From Rhizobiales bacterium Ga0077524 (lineage in GTDB: Bacteria > Pseudomonadota > Alphaproteobacteria > Rhizobiales > Hyphomicrobiaceae): a stretch of DNA of 36,519 nt. Under the pieces are notes generated by a model. It was not told where the DNA came from. It saw only the letters and a program-made list of their open reading frames with translations, and made no database searches. Where the stretch lies: positions 1 to 36,519 of the forward strand of contig LNDR01000395.1 of assembly GCA_001464755.1 (NCBI GenBank). Direction: 5' to 3'. A program made the translations under genes and the position numbers. Below are positions 16,706 to 25,887 of the stretch, in pieces; the first letter of the stretch is position 1, and each line of letters begins with the position of its first letter.

Positions 16706-17569
16706 TCACCCCTTCGCGAGGAAGCGCTTTGCCTGCTCCTCGTAGGCGCCGTAGCCCAAGGTTTCACGCAGCTCGGCGGGGGAAAGCGCGGCCTTGGATT
16801 CCGCCTCTCCGGCAACGAGCGCCGCGAGGCCGGCCTTCATGCCTGCAATCGCCGGGGAGAGCATGCCGGTCGGGTAAGTCCCAATCTTGAAGCCCAGCTC
16901 GGCGGCGCGCTTCCTGTCGGGCGTTGCGCGCGGCGCGCCGGGCGAGAGGACGGCGAAGGACGGGCGACCCTTGGCGGCAGCAACGGCGCGGGCGATCTCG
17001 GCCTCGTCGGTCGGGCTATCGAGAAAGAGAATGTCGGCACCTTCCTCGACGTACATCTCGATGCGGGCGACGGCCTCGTCGATGCCGGCGGTCGGGCGGC
17101 AATCCGTGCGGGCCAAAATCAGAATGCCGCTTTCCTTCGCGGCCTCGACCGCGGCGCGGATCTTCATGCGCGCTTCCTCGCGCGGGATGCAGGGCTTGCC
17201 GCCGGCCGTCAGCGCCCGCGGCGTGATCTTGTCTTCGATCAGTATCGCGGCGGCGCCCGCCCGGCCGTAGGCGCGCACAGTACGCTGCACGTTCATCGGA
17301 TTGCCGTAGCCATGGTCGCCGTCGGCCAGAACGAGCGTGCCTGGGGCGGCTTGGCGGACCATGTTGAAGCTGTCGAACATCTCGGCGAAGGAGATGAGGT
17401 CCAGGTCTGGGCCGGCGAGGCGGCTCGCGGCGACGCACGAGCCCGACAGAAACGCCGTCTCGAAGCCGGCTCCTGCGGCGAGCTTGGCAGAGATGCCGTC
17501 CCAGACGGCAGGCATGACGACGAAGCCGGGCTTCGAGAGGAGGGCGCGCAGGCGCTCGGGCGCAGACAT
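16706..17569 (-). CDS. Isocitrate lyase/PEP mutase-superfamily lyase
   Basis: A 287-residue TIM-barrel enzyme resembling methylisocitrate lyase and carboxyphosphonoenolpyruvate mutase relatives. Shown are MPAVWDGISAKLAAGAGFE, AFLSGSCVAASRLAGPDL, the metal block DGDHGYGN (Asp83, Asp85), ILIEDK with Glu112, GGKPCIPREE with Cys127 in the gating-loop region, and Arg154. The complete KKCGH motif of true isocitrate lyases is absent, so a 2-methylisocitrate-like or other oxo-acid lyase is more likely. The ATG at 17569 fits the family's usual N-terminus; its ribosome site is weak. It is distinct from the oxaloacetate-decarboxylase-like enzyme at 4141 and divergent from the MASE1 kinase. Confidence 0.83.
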   Translation of the reverse strand: MSAPERLRALLSKPGFVVMPAVWDGISAKLAAGAGFETAFLSGSCVAASRLAGPDLDLISFAEMFDSFNMVRQAAPGTLVLADGDHGYGNPMNVQRTVRAYGRAGAAAILIEDKITPRALTAGGKPCIPREEARMKIRAAVEAAKESGILILARTDCRPTAGIDEAVARIEMYVEEGADILFLDSPTDEAEIARAVAAAKGRPSFAVLSPGAPRATPDRKRAAELGFKIGTYPTGMLSPAIAGMKAGLAALVAGEAESKAALSPAELRETLGYGAYEEQAKRFLAKG

Positions 17570-17694
17570 CGGGACTCGCTTTCGGTCAGGGTTGCAGATG
17601 AGCGAATTCGCATTGTTGCCGTGCTCGCCGATCTGCGGCAAGGGAAAGTGATCGCTGGCAACTTTGCTGCGAGGTAACCCGAAAGCGCCCAAAG

Positions 17695-19392
17695 GTGGAT
17701 GACCCGCCCAACTCGACGATCTCCCCGCTTTCCCCGCCTCCAGCAGGGACGCAGCCGACCGCCGCGGCCGAGCGCAAATTTCCTGATCCGTTGGCCTCGC
17801 TCGGGCTCGTAGCACTCTATCTCGGCCTCGAGTGGCTGAGTTTCCTGCACGAGCACGACGGCCTGCCCGTGACGCCCTGGAATCCGGCTCTCGGACTGAT
17901 GTTCGCCGTGATCATCCTGAAAGGCACCGCTTACGGACTTGTTCTCTTCGTTTCCGTCTTGCTTGCAGCCGTAATGGTGCTCGGCAGCGCACTTGGCTGG
18001 CCAACCCTGCTCCTTGTCGCGGCAATCGTAGCGGCATCCTACACTGGCGTTGCGGGAGTGGTACGGGATCTGCTTCGTTTGAGTACCCCTCACTTTCACA
18101 CCCGTGACATGGTCGTCGTTATTGCAGGCGGGATCGCCGGAGCCGTGATCGCGTCGACCAGTCTCGGCATAGGGAGGCTGCTGATCCGACCTCTCGACTG
18201 GAGTGAGGCCCTGACCACCGCCGGTCTTTCGATTCTCGGCGACGTGATCGGCATCGCCGTGGTGACTCCGCTGGTACTGCGGGCCTACCGGCATCGCGAC
18301 CGGCTCAAATCCGTTCCGCCCGAGGTACTCTTCGAGTTCGGTGGCTATTCGGGGGTGATCTTGATAGCTCTGGGCATCATCATGCGGCCGGACCAGCCAT
18401 TCGGGCAGGGGCTGTTCTACCTCCTGTTCGTGCCCGTCGTCGTGGCAGCCGTGCGGCACGGCATCGACGGAGCTTGCGCCGCGCTGACGATCGCTCAGCT
18501 CGGATTGGTCGGTTTCTTGCACCTCTACGGGTTCGACCTCACGCGTTTCGCCGAGTACCAGCTCCTGATGCTGGTCATGACTGTAACCGTGCTGCTGGTC
18601 GGGGCTGTGGTCAGCGAGCGCGATGCAGCCGACGAGGCGGCTCGCGATGCGGCGCGGCGGCTCCAGGACATGCAGAACGAGGCTGCTCGAACGGCACGAC
18701 TGAACCTCGTCAGTGGCATGGCAGCCGCATTGGCTCATGAGATCAGTCAGCCCATGACGGCAGCACGGGCTCTGGCCCGTTCGGTCAGCCGCCTTCTCGA
18801 TGCCGAGGACGGCGACAGAGCCCGCGCCGTCCGCAATGTGCAATCGATGGTTGAGCAGATCGACCATGCGGCAGCCGTAGTGCGGCGCATGCGTGAATTC
18901 CTGCGGCGCGGAGAGCCGGACGCGAGGAGCGTCGATGTACCGGACGCCGTTGCCGATGCGCTCGCATTGGTGCAGCCACTGGCCGGCTCCGAGGGTATTG
19001 CGATCATCGAGCCCAGTGGCGGTATGGCCCTGCCGCCAGTGGTCGGGGACCCGGTACAGATCCAGCAGGTCATCATCAATTTGGTGCGCAACGGCATCGA
19101 TGCCATCAAGGAGAGCGCCCGCACCGATGGATGGATCGCGGTTACCATCGAACCGGCTAGCGAAGGGGCAGCCGTGGAGATCGCCATCAGCGACAACGGG
19201 ATAGGTATTGCACCCGACCGCGTGGACACTATCTTCGACCCGCTCAGCACGACGAAAGCCGACGGACTAGGTCTCGGACTATCGATCTGCAAAATGATCG
19301 TCCAGGCACACGGCGGGCGCATCCGGGTGCACCAGACGTCACCGGAAGGAACGGAAGTCCGTTTCTCGCTTCCGGTCGCAAAAAGGAGATAA
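17695..19392 (+). CDS. MASE1-domain sensor histidine kinase, FixL-like
   Basis: A 565-residue membrane histidine kinase. Residues ~31-305 hold about eight hydrophobic segments with the WNPALGLMFAVII and GDVIGIAVVTPLVLR blocks of a MASE1 sensor. A short coiled coil (about 307-335) leads to the dimerisation helix with His348 in AAALAHEISQPMTAARAL. The ATPase domain follows, with Asn466 in NLVRNGIDA, SDNGIGI (Asp500) and GLGLGLS (524-530). The HEISQP-type His box is of the FixL/DctB class. Translation starts at GTG 17695, which has no strong ribosome site, so the start is uncertain. The FixJ-like regulator begins ten bases after its stop. The sensed signal is unknown. Confidence 0.9.
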   Translation: MDDPPNSTISPLSPPPAGTQPTAAAERKFPDPLASLGLVALYLGLEWLSFLHEHDGLPVTPWNPALGLMFAVIILKGTAYGLVLFVSVLLAAVMVLGSALGWPTLLLVAAIVAASYTGVAGVVRDLLRLSTPHFHTRDMVVVIAGGIAGAVIASTSLGIGRLLIRPLDWSEALTTAGLSILGDVIGIAVVTPLVLRAYRHRDRLKSVPPEVLFEFGGYSGVILIALGIIMRPDQPFGQGLFYLLFVPVVVAAVRHGIDGACAALTIAQLGLVGFLHLYGFDLTRFAEYQLLMLVMTVTVLLVGAVVSERDAADEAARDAARRLQDMQNEAARTARLNLVSGMAAALAHEISQPMTAARALARSVSRLLDAEDGDRARAVRNVQSMVEQIDHAAAVVRRMREFLRRGEPDARSVDVPDAVADALALVQPLAGSEGIAIIEPSGGMALPPVVGDPVQIQQVIINLVRNGIDAIKESARTDGWIAVTIEPASEGAAVEIAISDNGIGIAPDRVDTIFDPLSTTKADGLGLGLSICKMIVQAHGGRIRVHQTSPEGTEVRFSLPVAKRR

Positions 19393-19402
19393 GTGGCAGG
19401 CC

Positions 19403-20026
19403 ATGAACACGAAGTCGGGACCGACCGTCTATATCGTCGACGACCAGCCGGCGGTTTGCCATGCCCTCAGCGAGATGCTGAGCGTGCTTGGCTACCAGAT
19501 CGCGACGTTCGGCTCTGCAAATGCGTTCTTGATGTCCGACTCGCCAGCCAATGCGGGGTGCCTCATTGCCGATGTGCGCATGCCGGGCATGGATGGTATC
19601 GAGCTGATGCACGAGCTCGGTCGGCGCGGCAACAAGCTCCCAGTCATACTCATCTCAGGTCACGCCGACGTACCCATGGCCGTTGCGGCAATCAAGGCCG
19701 GGGCCGAGGATTTCATCGAAAAGCCGGTGGACGATGCCCAACTGATTGCCGCGATCAACCGATGTCTGGCTCAAGCATTCGAGGATCTCGCAGGGCGCCA
19801 GTCATTACAGGACCTGGAGCGACGTCACCTGTCGCTGACACGTCGCGAGGCCGAGGTGCTCGACCTCGTAGTACAGGGCTTCACGAGCCACGCCATCGCG
19901 AGCCGCCTCGGCATCAGTCCGAGGACCGTCGAGAGCTACAGGGTACAGATCATGGACAAGATGCAGGCCGAAAGCGTGGCAGTCCTTGTCCGCCAGGCGA
20001 TTCGACTCGGACGGCTGGAACCCTAG
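19403..20026 (+). CDS. FixJ-family response regulator
   Basis: A 207-residue transcriptional regulator. The receiver domain has Asp13/Asp14, phospho-acceptor Asp57 (LIADVRMPGMDG), Ser85 (ILISGHAD) and Lys107 (FIEKPVDD). The LuxR/FixJ-type helix-turn-helix spans about residues 142-205 (LTRREAEVLDLVVQGFTSHA, ISPRTVESYRVQIMDKM). An AGGAG overlapping the end of the kinase gene lies about 12-14 bases upstream. With the MASE1 kinase it forms a complete two-component pair. Targets are unknown; the FixK/FNR box at 13367 would be bound by a FixK-type protein, not by this one directly. Confidence 0.92.
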   Translation: MNTKSGPTVYIVDDQPAVCHALSEMLSVLGYQIATFGSANAFLMSDSPANAGCLIADVRMPGMDGIELMHELGRRGNKLPVILISGHADVPMAVAAIKAGAEDFIEKPVDDAQLIAAINRCLAQAFEDLAGRQSLQDLERRHLSLTRREAEVLDLVVQGFTSHAIASRLGISPRTVESYRVQIMDKMQAESVAVLVRQAIRLGRLEP

Positions 20027-20170
20027 ACCCCAGGGCGCGTGGTCTCCGCGATGAAGCGCCACTCAGAGCGCCGGTAGACAACATCACGCGGCGGGCATCT
20101 CTGAGGACTGGGCCAGCCGATGACCGAGTAGGGGCCAACGGGATCGCCGGTCCATGCCGACCGGCGATCA

Positions 20171-22621
20171 TCAGGCTGCGTAGCCGTCGATCGACCCGTC
20201 GCGCGGGGACTGCTCGGTGGCGCACCACTTCTGAAGTAGCGCCTCCAGCTCGGTGCGGTCGAAGGGCTTGGCCAGGTAGTCGTCGAGGCCCGCCTCGAGA
20301 CACCGCTTCCTGTCCTCGGCGAAAGCATTGGCCGTGAGTGCAACGATGGGCGGCGCGACGCGGCCGCAGGCCGCGAAGAGACGGCGAACGCGGCCAGCGG
20401 TCTCGAACCCGTCCATCTCGGGCATGTGAATGTCCATCAGCACGAGGTCCACCGTATCGCTGACGCCAAGCAGATGCGCGCACCAGTCGAGTGCAGCGGG
20501 TCCACTTGGCGCGTGATGCACGATGCAGCCGGCTTTCTCGCTCATGCGGCGCGCGAGGAGCGCATTGATGTCGTTGTCCTCGACCAGAAGGATACGCCGA
20601 CCGCGTGGCATCGTTAGGAGGCGGCTCCCGGTGATTGTCCGGGCTGCGGCTTCGACGCCCAGTGCGCTTGCCTCGGCACAGATCTCGTCGAGGTCGAGCT
20701 GCGTGACGAGAGAGGCTGGTCGGACGGGACGGACGAGATAGGCGTCGCAGCCCACCGACTTGAAGGCCTCGAGGCGGCTACCGCCTGGCTGATCCACGAC
20801 GAGAACCGCGCGAGGCTGCCGCTGGCCCTCGGCGCAAGCCTCGGAGATCAGGAGGCCGACAGCCTCGGGCCCTTCCTCGACGTCGGCGATGAGAGTATCA
20901 AACGCGAGCCCCGATCGACGGGCGCGCGCCAGGGCGGCAGCTGCCGTCTCGCGATTGCTGACTTCGCTGGCGACGCCCAGGGATTGCAGCGTCTCCTGCA
21001 TGATCGTGCGCTGCTGAATGCGGTTCGATACAAGCAGGACCAAGCGCGCGCGACGGTCGCGCGGAGCAGGGAGGACAGGGCGCGCCCCAGGTTGCGCGAG
21101 CAGAACCATGCGCGCGCGGAAGACTGAACCGACGCCGAGCGTGCTCTCGACCTCGATGTCACCGTCCATGGCGCGCGCGAGGCGACGCGAGATCGCCAGA
21201 CCGAGCCCCGTGCCAGTGCGCTTGCGGCGGACCGCATCGTCGGCCTGCTCAAACTCGGCGAATAGGTTCTGGATCAGGTTTTCGGCGATGCCGACGCCGG
21301 TATCGGCGACCTCCATCTCGAGACAGAGCCGTCGTGGCTTTTCGGGTGAACCATCGCCTGGCATCGGTAGCTCGGCGGAAGCTCCGCGAAGGACACGAAC
21401 CGTGATGCCGCCGGAATCGGTGAACTTGACCGCGTTGCCCAAGAGATTGAGCAGGATCTGGCGCACGCGCGTCTCGTCACCGATGACGGTGCGGGGCAGG
21501 TCCGGATCCAGGCGCCATGCGAGATCGAGGCGCTTCTCACGGGCGCGCGGCCCCATCAACTCGACGACGCTCTGCAAGCATTCGTCGAGAGGGAACGGTG
21601 CCGAGTGAATCTCGAGCTTGCCTGCCTCGATCTTGGAAAGATCCAGGATCTCGTCGATGATCGTCAGCAGGTTTTTTGCAGAATGGTCGACCGCAATGAC
21701 GTAGGAGCGCTGCTCCGCAGACAGCTCGGTCTCGGACAGAAGGTTGGCCATGCCCAGAATGCCATTCATAGGCGTGCGGATCTCATGGCTCATAGCGGCG
21801 AGAAAACGCGACTTGGCGCGGTTTGCCGCCTCGGCCTGGTCGCGCGCCTCGGCGAGAGCCGACTGAATGCGGCGCTGTTCGGTGACGTCGCGGCCGAGAA
21901 GCTGGATCTCGCGTACGGAGCCATCGTCGGCGGAAATGGCATGCTGCTCGAAGGCAAACCAGCGAGCACCGTCGGCAGTGAGAACGAGTTCCTCGAAGCG
22001 CTGACGGCGGCCTTGTTCGGGTGCCTCGCGTTGTTCACCGTCGCGCTGGAGAACCTCAGGTCTGAAGGGCGTGCCCAGAACCTCGCCGGCCTCCACCGCG
22101 AACGTCCGGCAGAACGCCCGGTTGACGAACGTCAGACGGCCGCGCGTGTCGACGCGTGTGATGATATCGTTCTGACTGTCGAGAAGATCGCGATAGCGGG
22201 TCTCGTTGTCGGTGAGTTCCCACTGCAGGTCTTTCAGCTTTTCGATGCCCTTCTCGAGACGGTCGCTGAGCGCCTGGAAGCGATCGATCTCGCGAGCATC
22301 ACCAGCTGGCGGCGCGTCGCGTTGGCCGAAACCTGCGGCGATAGCAGCAACCGCCAGCCCGATCGCGCCGATGAGAGCAAGACGGATTGGCTCCGCGTGC
22401 GTCTCCATCGCCATGAGCGCGATCAGGAGGGTGGTCGTGCCGAGGGCCAGCAGGGGCATCACCGGCCATCCGCGCCGGTCTGGCACGAGGCTCGCGCGCA
22501 GAGCGGCCACGGCACGCCCCAGCGTCGCCGAGGCCTGAGCCAAGACGCTTGCGAGCGTGCCTGCAGCCTGCAGCAGACGGCTGCGGCCGGCGTCACGCAT
22601 TGGCCTCAATACATTCCTCAC
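20171..22621 (-). CDS. Hybrid sensor histidine kinase with two receiver domains
   Basis: An 816-residue inner-membrane hybrid kinase. Two membrane segments (about 54-71 and 79-99) are followed by a PAS domain (about 141-248), a HisKA helix with His279 (MSHEIRTPMNGILGM), and an ATPase domain (N-box near 392-395, DTGVGI at 440-445, GTGLGLAISR at 470-479). A first receiver-like domain (about 525-640) is degenerate: it has SN in place of the acidic pair and Arg631 in place of Lys. The last receiver (about 675-800) is intact, with Glu681/Asp682, Asp730 and Lys785. The longest frame begins at GTG 22621; an ATG at 22600 with GAGG close upstream is equally possible. No partner phosphotransfer protein is in view. 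Located convergently beside the two-component pair. Confidence 0.9.
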   Translation of the reverse strand: MRNVLRPMRDAGRSRLLQAAGTLASVLAQASATLGRAVAALRASLVPDRRGWPVMPLLALGTTTLLIALMAMETHAEPIRLALIGAIGLAVAAIAAGFGQRDAPPAGDAREIDRFQALSDRLEKGIEKLKDLQWELTDNETRYRDLLDSQNDIITRVDTRGRLTFVNRAFCRTFAVEAGEVLGTPFRPEVLQRDGEQREAPEQGRRQRFEELVLTADGARWFAFEQHAISADDGSVREIQLLGRDVTEQRRIQSALAEARDQAEAANRAKSRFLAAMSHEIRTPMNGILGMANLLSETELSAEQRSYVIAVDHSAKNLLTIIDEILDLSKIEAGKLEIHSAPFPLDECLQSVVELMGPRAREKRLDLAWRLDPDLPRTVIGDETRVRQILLNLLGNAVKFTDSGGITVRVLRGASAELPMPGDGSPEKPRRLCLEMEVADTGVGIAENLIQNLFAEFEQADDAVRRKRTGTGLGLAISRRLARAMDGDIEVESTLGVGSVFRARMVLLAQPGARPVLPAPRDRRARLVLLVSNRIQQRTIMQETLQSLGVASEVSNRETAAAALARARRSGLAFDTLIADVEEGPEAVGLLISEACAEGQRQPRAVLVVDQPGGSRLEAFKSVGCDAYLVRPVRPASLVTQLDLDEICAEASALGVEAAARTITGSRLLTMPRGRRILLVEDNDINALLARRMSEKAGCIVHHAPSGPAALDWCAHLLGVSDTVDLVLMDIHMPEMDGFETAGRVRRLFAACGRVAPPIVALTANAFAEDRKRCLEAGLDDYLAKPFDRTELEALLQKWCATEQSPRDGSIDGYAA

Positions 22622-22688
22622 GCCGGTCCCTGCGACAAACGCCTACTCTTGTGCGAGACGAAGAGACCACAGAGGCTATTGATAAACC

Positions 22689-22694
22689 TTTGAC
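22689..22694 (+). promoter_or_regulatory. Possible -35 element for the racemase operon
   Basis: A perfect TTGACA lies 120 bases before the first gene of the four-gene run. The -10 is not clear: TAAACC is only 14 bases on and ACCTTC is 17 bases on. Weak evidence, listed because it is the only consensus hexamer in the divergent gap. Confidence 0.25.
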
Positions 22695-22808
22695 AGGTCG
22701 GGTTAGGCTTAAACCTTCGTTGACGACTGGGTCGATCTTGGCAAATGGCCCGGGTCGAGGCATGAAATCGGGCGGTCCGACGACGGGGTCGGCCAGCGAG
22801 GAGGCGAA

Positions 22809-23960
22809 ATGGGACCGCTCGAGGGCACCAGGGTGATCGAGATGGCCGGCATCGGACCGGCGCCATTCTGCGGAATGATGCTGGCCGACATGGGCGCAGA
22901 GGTGATCCGCATCGACCGGCGTGAAAAGGCGGATCTCGGCCTTGACCGGGCACCGGCCTACGAGGTGATGAACCGGGGGCGGAAATCGATCGCGGTCGAC
23001 CTCAAAAAGCCCGAGGCGGTCGAGATCGTGAAACGACTGGTCAAGGATGCCGATGCCTTGATCGAAGGGTTCCGGCCGGGCGTAATGGAGCGGCTCGGCC
23101 TTGGACCCGATGTCCTCGCCGCCATCAACCCAAGGCTCGTGTTCGGACGGATGACGGGCTTCGGACAGGAGGGGCCGCTCGCCCAGCGCGCGGGTCACGA
23201 CATCAACTACATCGCGCTGGCGGGCGTGCTCAACCACCTGGGACGGGCCGGCGAGAGGCCGCTGCATCCGCTGAACCTCGTCGGCGATTTCGGCGGAGGC
23301 GGGATGTATCTGGCCTTCGGGGTCGTCTGCGCCATGCTGGAGGCTCAGCGTTCGGGCAAGGGGCAGGTGGTCGACGCGGCCATGGTCGACGGTGCCGCCA
23401 GCCTGATGGCGATGTTCCACGGCATGTGGTCGGAGGGCATTTGGCGCGAGGAGCGCGGCACCAACATGCTCGATACCGGGGCACCCTGGTACGACGTCTA
23501 CGAGACGAAGGACGGCAAGTGGGTCTCGATCGGGTCGATCGAGAAGCGTTTCTATGCCGATCTCCTGCAACGGCTAGGGGTTGCCGGCGAGCCACTTCCC
23601 GCCCAACATGACAGGAACGGGTGGCCCACGTTGCGGTCCCGGTTCACCGAGATCTTCAAGTCCAGGACGCGGGCCGAGTGGGAGGTCGCCTTCGAGGGTA
23701 GCGATGCCTGCTTCGCGCCGGTTCTGGCAATTTCTGAGGTAACCAAGCACCCGCACAATTCGATACGTGCTACCTTTGTCGAGCGAGACGGCGTGCAGCA
23801 GCCCGCGCCAGCGCCACGCTTCTCGCGGACCCGACCGGAGCTTGCGGCTTCCCCCCGCGAGGCCGGCATTGAAACGCGGCAACTGCTTGCAGCGGCAGGG
23901 TTCGGCGAGGCAGAAATCGCAAGACTCGAGGCCGACGGCGTCGTCGGCCGCACGAAGTAG
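22809..23960 (+). CDS. Alpha-methylacyl-CoA racemase/CaiB-type CoA-transferase
   Basis: A 383-residue class III CoA-transferase-fold protein closest to alpha-methylacyl-CoA racemases. It has LEGTRVIEMAGIGPAPFCGM, LADMGAEVIRIDR and NRGRKSIAVDLK, plus the racemase catalytic pattern His130 (AGHDINYIALAG), Asp160 (LVGDFGGGG) and Glu232 (APWYDVYETKDG). These correspond to His126, Asp156 and Glu241 of the mycobacterial racemase. It would interconvert (R)- and (S)-2-methylacyl-CoA, feeding branched acyl-CoAs to beta-oxidation. GAGGAG precedes the ATG. The acyl-CoA dehydrogenase begins 22 bases downstream, consistent with such a pathway. Confidence 0.9.
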   Translation: MGPLEGTRVIEMAGIGPAPFCGMMLADMGAEVIRIDRREKADLGLDRAPAYEVMNRGRKSIAVDLKKPEAVEIVKRLVKDADALIEGFRPGVMERLGLGPDVLAAINPRLVFGRMTGFGQEGPLAQRAGHDINYIALAGVLNHLGRAGERPLHPLNLVGDFGGGGMYLAFGVVCAMLEAQRSGKGQVVDAAMVDGAASLMAMFHGMWSEGIWREERGTNMLDTGAPWYDVYETKDGKWVSIGSIEKRFYADLLQRLGVAGEPLPAQHDRNGWPTLRSRFTEIFKSRTRAEWEVAFEGSDACFAPVLAISEVTKHPHNSIRATFVERDGVQQPAPAPRFSRTRPELAASPREAGIETRQLLAAAGFGEAEIARLEADGVVGRTK

Positions 23961-23982
23961 ACACCAGGGAGCAAGCTTCGAG

Positions 23983-25149
23983 ATGATGACCGGACCGACC
24001 GCCGAGCAGCAGGAGATCCGTTCCGCCATAGAGCGCATCTGCGCGCGTTTCGGCGATGACTACTGGCTGAAAAAGGACAAGGAAGGCGGCTTTCCGACGG
24101 AGTTGCATCAGGCGCTCGCTGCAGACGGCTGGCTCGGCATCGCGATGCCGGAGGAGTACGGCGGGTCCGGCCTCGGCATCACCGAGGCAGCGCTTATGAT
24201 GCAGACGATCGCCGAATCGGGCGCCGGCATGCAGGGCGCCTCGGCTGTGCACATGAACATCTTCGGCCTGCATCCGGTCGTCCTCTACGGCACGGAAGAG
24301 CAGAAACGGCGGATGCTGCCGCCGCTGATCGCCGGCAAGGAGAAGTCCTGCTTCGCCGTCACCGAGCCGAATACCGGCCTCGACACGACCCGCCTCAAGA
24401 CCAAGGCCACGCGCGAGGGCAACCGCTATCGCGTGGATGGACAGAAAATCTGGATCTCGACAGCGCAGGTGGCGGACAAGGTCCTGCTCCTCGCCCGTAC
24501 CACTGATCTGGACAAGGTGAAGAAGCCCACCGAAGGGCTGTCGCTGTTCTATACGACACTCGACCGGAAATACGTCGAGGTGCGTGAGATCGAGAAGATG
24601 GGCCGCAAGGCTGTCGACTCGAACCAGGTCTTCATCGACGGGCTGCCGGTTCCGATCGAGGACCGGATCGGCGAGGAGGGGATGGGCTTTCGCTACATTC
24701 TCGACGGCATGAATCCCGAGCGCATCCTGATCGCCGCCGAGGCGGTCGGACTTGGCCGCGTGGCACTGAAGCGGGCAACACAGTACGCTAAGGACCGCAT
24801 CGTATTCGGTCGCCCGATTGGCCAGAACCAGGGCATCCAGCACCCGTTGGCGAAATCCTGGATGAGCCTCGAGGCGGCCAATCTGTTGGTCTACAAGGCT
24901 GCATGGCTCTACGATCAGGGCAAGCCCTGCGGCGTCGAGGCCAACGCCGCCAAGTATCTCGCGGGCGAAGCGGGTTTCGAGGCCTGCGAAACGGCGGTGC
25001 TGACACACGGCGGCATGGGATACTCGAAGGAGTTCCACGTCGAGCGCTACATGCGCGAGGTGATGCTCTGCCGGATCGCACCAATCAGCCGCGAGTTGAT
25101 CATGTCGAACATTGCCGAGCGCCAGCTCGGGCTCCCGAAGAGCTATTGA
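23983..25149 (+). CDS. Acyl-CoA dehydrogenase
   Basis: A 388-residue FAD-dependent acyl-CoA dehydrogenase, which introduces an alpha-beta double bond into an acyl-CoA and passes electrons to ETF. Typical blocks are MPEEYGGSGLGITEAALMMQ, CFAVTEPNTGLDTTRLKTKA, GQKIWISTAQVADK, AAEAVGLGRVALKRATQYAK, FGRPIGQNQGIQHPLA and THGGMGYSKEFHVERYMREV. The last would include the region of the flavin and active-site contacts. Chain-length preference cannot be told. The ATG pair at 23983/23986 follows GGGAG at a rather long spacing; the longer frame from 23767 runs inside the racemase gene. Second gene of the four-gene operon. Confidence 0.93.
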   Translation: MMTGPTAEQQEIRSAIERICARFGDDYWLKKDKEGGFPTELHQALAADGWLGIAMPEEYGGSGLGITEAALMMQTIAESGAGMQGASAVHMNIFGLHPVVLYGTEEQKRRMLPPLIAGKEKSCFAVTEPNTGLDTTRLKTKATREGNRYRVDGQKIWISTAQVADKVLLLARTTDLDKVKKPTEGLSLFYTTLDRKYVEVREIEKMGRKAVDSNQVFIDGLPVPIEDRIGEEGMGFRYILDGMNPERILIAAEAVGLGRVALKRATQYAKDRIVFGRPIGQNQGIQHPLAKSWMSLEAANLLVYKAAWLYDQGKPCGVEANAAKYLAGEAGFEACETAVLTHGGMGYSKEFHVERYMREVMLCRIAPISRELIMSNIAERQLGLPKSY

Positions 25150-25156
25150 GAGCGGC

Positions 25157-25552
25157 ATGACCACAGCCCCCACCGCAACGACCAGTCAGTTTGTTCCCAA
25201 CGAGGTGTTCCGGCGCGTCCGGCGCATCTATCTCGGTTCAGTTCTGATTGCGATCGTGATGCTGTTCCTCGCCTTCATCACAACAGTCGAGGGGATCGGC
25301 TATGGCGTGCTCCCGACGCTGCTGCTGATCGGCGGCGTCGGCCTGCTGATCGTCGCGATGTTGACGCGGGCGGCGGCAAGTTGCCCGCGCTGCTCGACGT
25401 CGCTGATGTGGAAGAAGGGCCCGATCGGCACGGGCCGGCTGTCGATTGGCGTGAAGTCACACTGCACCGGCTGCGGGCTCGACCTCAACAGCCCCTGGAC
25501 GCCGGAGAGCGGCGACCCAACCGACCAAGAGCAAAGCGAGAAACCGACATGA
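25157..25552 (+). CDS. Small membrane protein with zinc ribbon
   Basis: A 131-residue protein of unknown function. Two adjacent hydrophobic helices (about residues 25-45 and 50-68) are followed by a cytoplasmic-looking CPRC...CTGC pair (CPRCSTSLMW and SHCTGCGLDL), which should bind one zinc. The C-terminal tail is acidic. It begins seven bases after the acyl-CoA dehydrogenase stop, and its TGA overlaps the next gene's ATG (ATGA), indicating translational coupling. I know no assigned role for this kind of protein beside acyl-CoA dehydrogenases. Confidence 0.8.
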   Translation: MTTAPTATTSQFVPNEVFRRVRRIYLGSVLIAIVMLFLAFITTVEGIGYGVLPTLLLIGGVGLLIVAMLTRAAASCPRCSTSLMWKKGPIGTGRLSIGVKSHCTGCGLDLNSPWTPESGDPTDQEQSEKPT

Positions 25553-25845
25553 GCAGCACCCGCCCGAAGGCACAGCCGACGGTTCTGCTGGACGACGCCC
25601 GCACGATCGCCACCGAATGGCGGTTCCCGCCCGGTGCGGAGACCGGATGGCACAAGCATGGCCATGACTACGTCGTCGTGCCGATGACCACCGGCAAGCT
25701 GCTGCTGGAGGAGCCCGGTGGCACCTCGCGCACCGCTGACCTGACGACCGGCAAGCCCTATGCGCGCGGGGAAGGCGTCGAGCACAACGTCGTCAATGCC
25801 AACGACTACGAGTTCGTGTTTATCGAGATCGAACTTAAGCGCTGA
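25549..25845 (+). CDS. Small cupin-domain protein
   Basis: A 98-residue single-domain cupin. It shows FPPGAETGWHKHGHDYVVV (His35, His37 and nearby His39) and a second cupin box around GEGVEHNVVNANDYEFVFIE (His79), the usual metal-binding set. Small cupins of this kind bind or isomerise small acids or sugars; no substrate is suggested here. The start overlaps the preceding stop by four bases, so it is the last gene of the racemase/acyl-CoA dehydrogenase operon. Convergent with the metallohydrolase gene 42 bases on. Confidence 0.85.
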   Translation: MSSTRPKAQPTVLLDDARTIATEWRFPPGAETGWHKHGHDYVVVPMTTGKLLLEEPGGTSRTADLTTGKPYARGEGVEHNVVNANDYEFVFIEIELKR

Positions 25846-25887
25846 CGTCGGCGTTGTTCGCGTGCGCGCGTATTGCCGTGCGGCAGA

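Noticed and set aside
16145-18867. Long open frames of over 500 codons opposite the HTD2-like, lyase and MASE1 kinase genes
   Set aside because: Both run across real gene boundaries and lack any recognisable domain; the opposite strands hold well-supported proteins.
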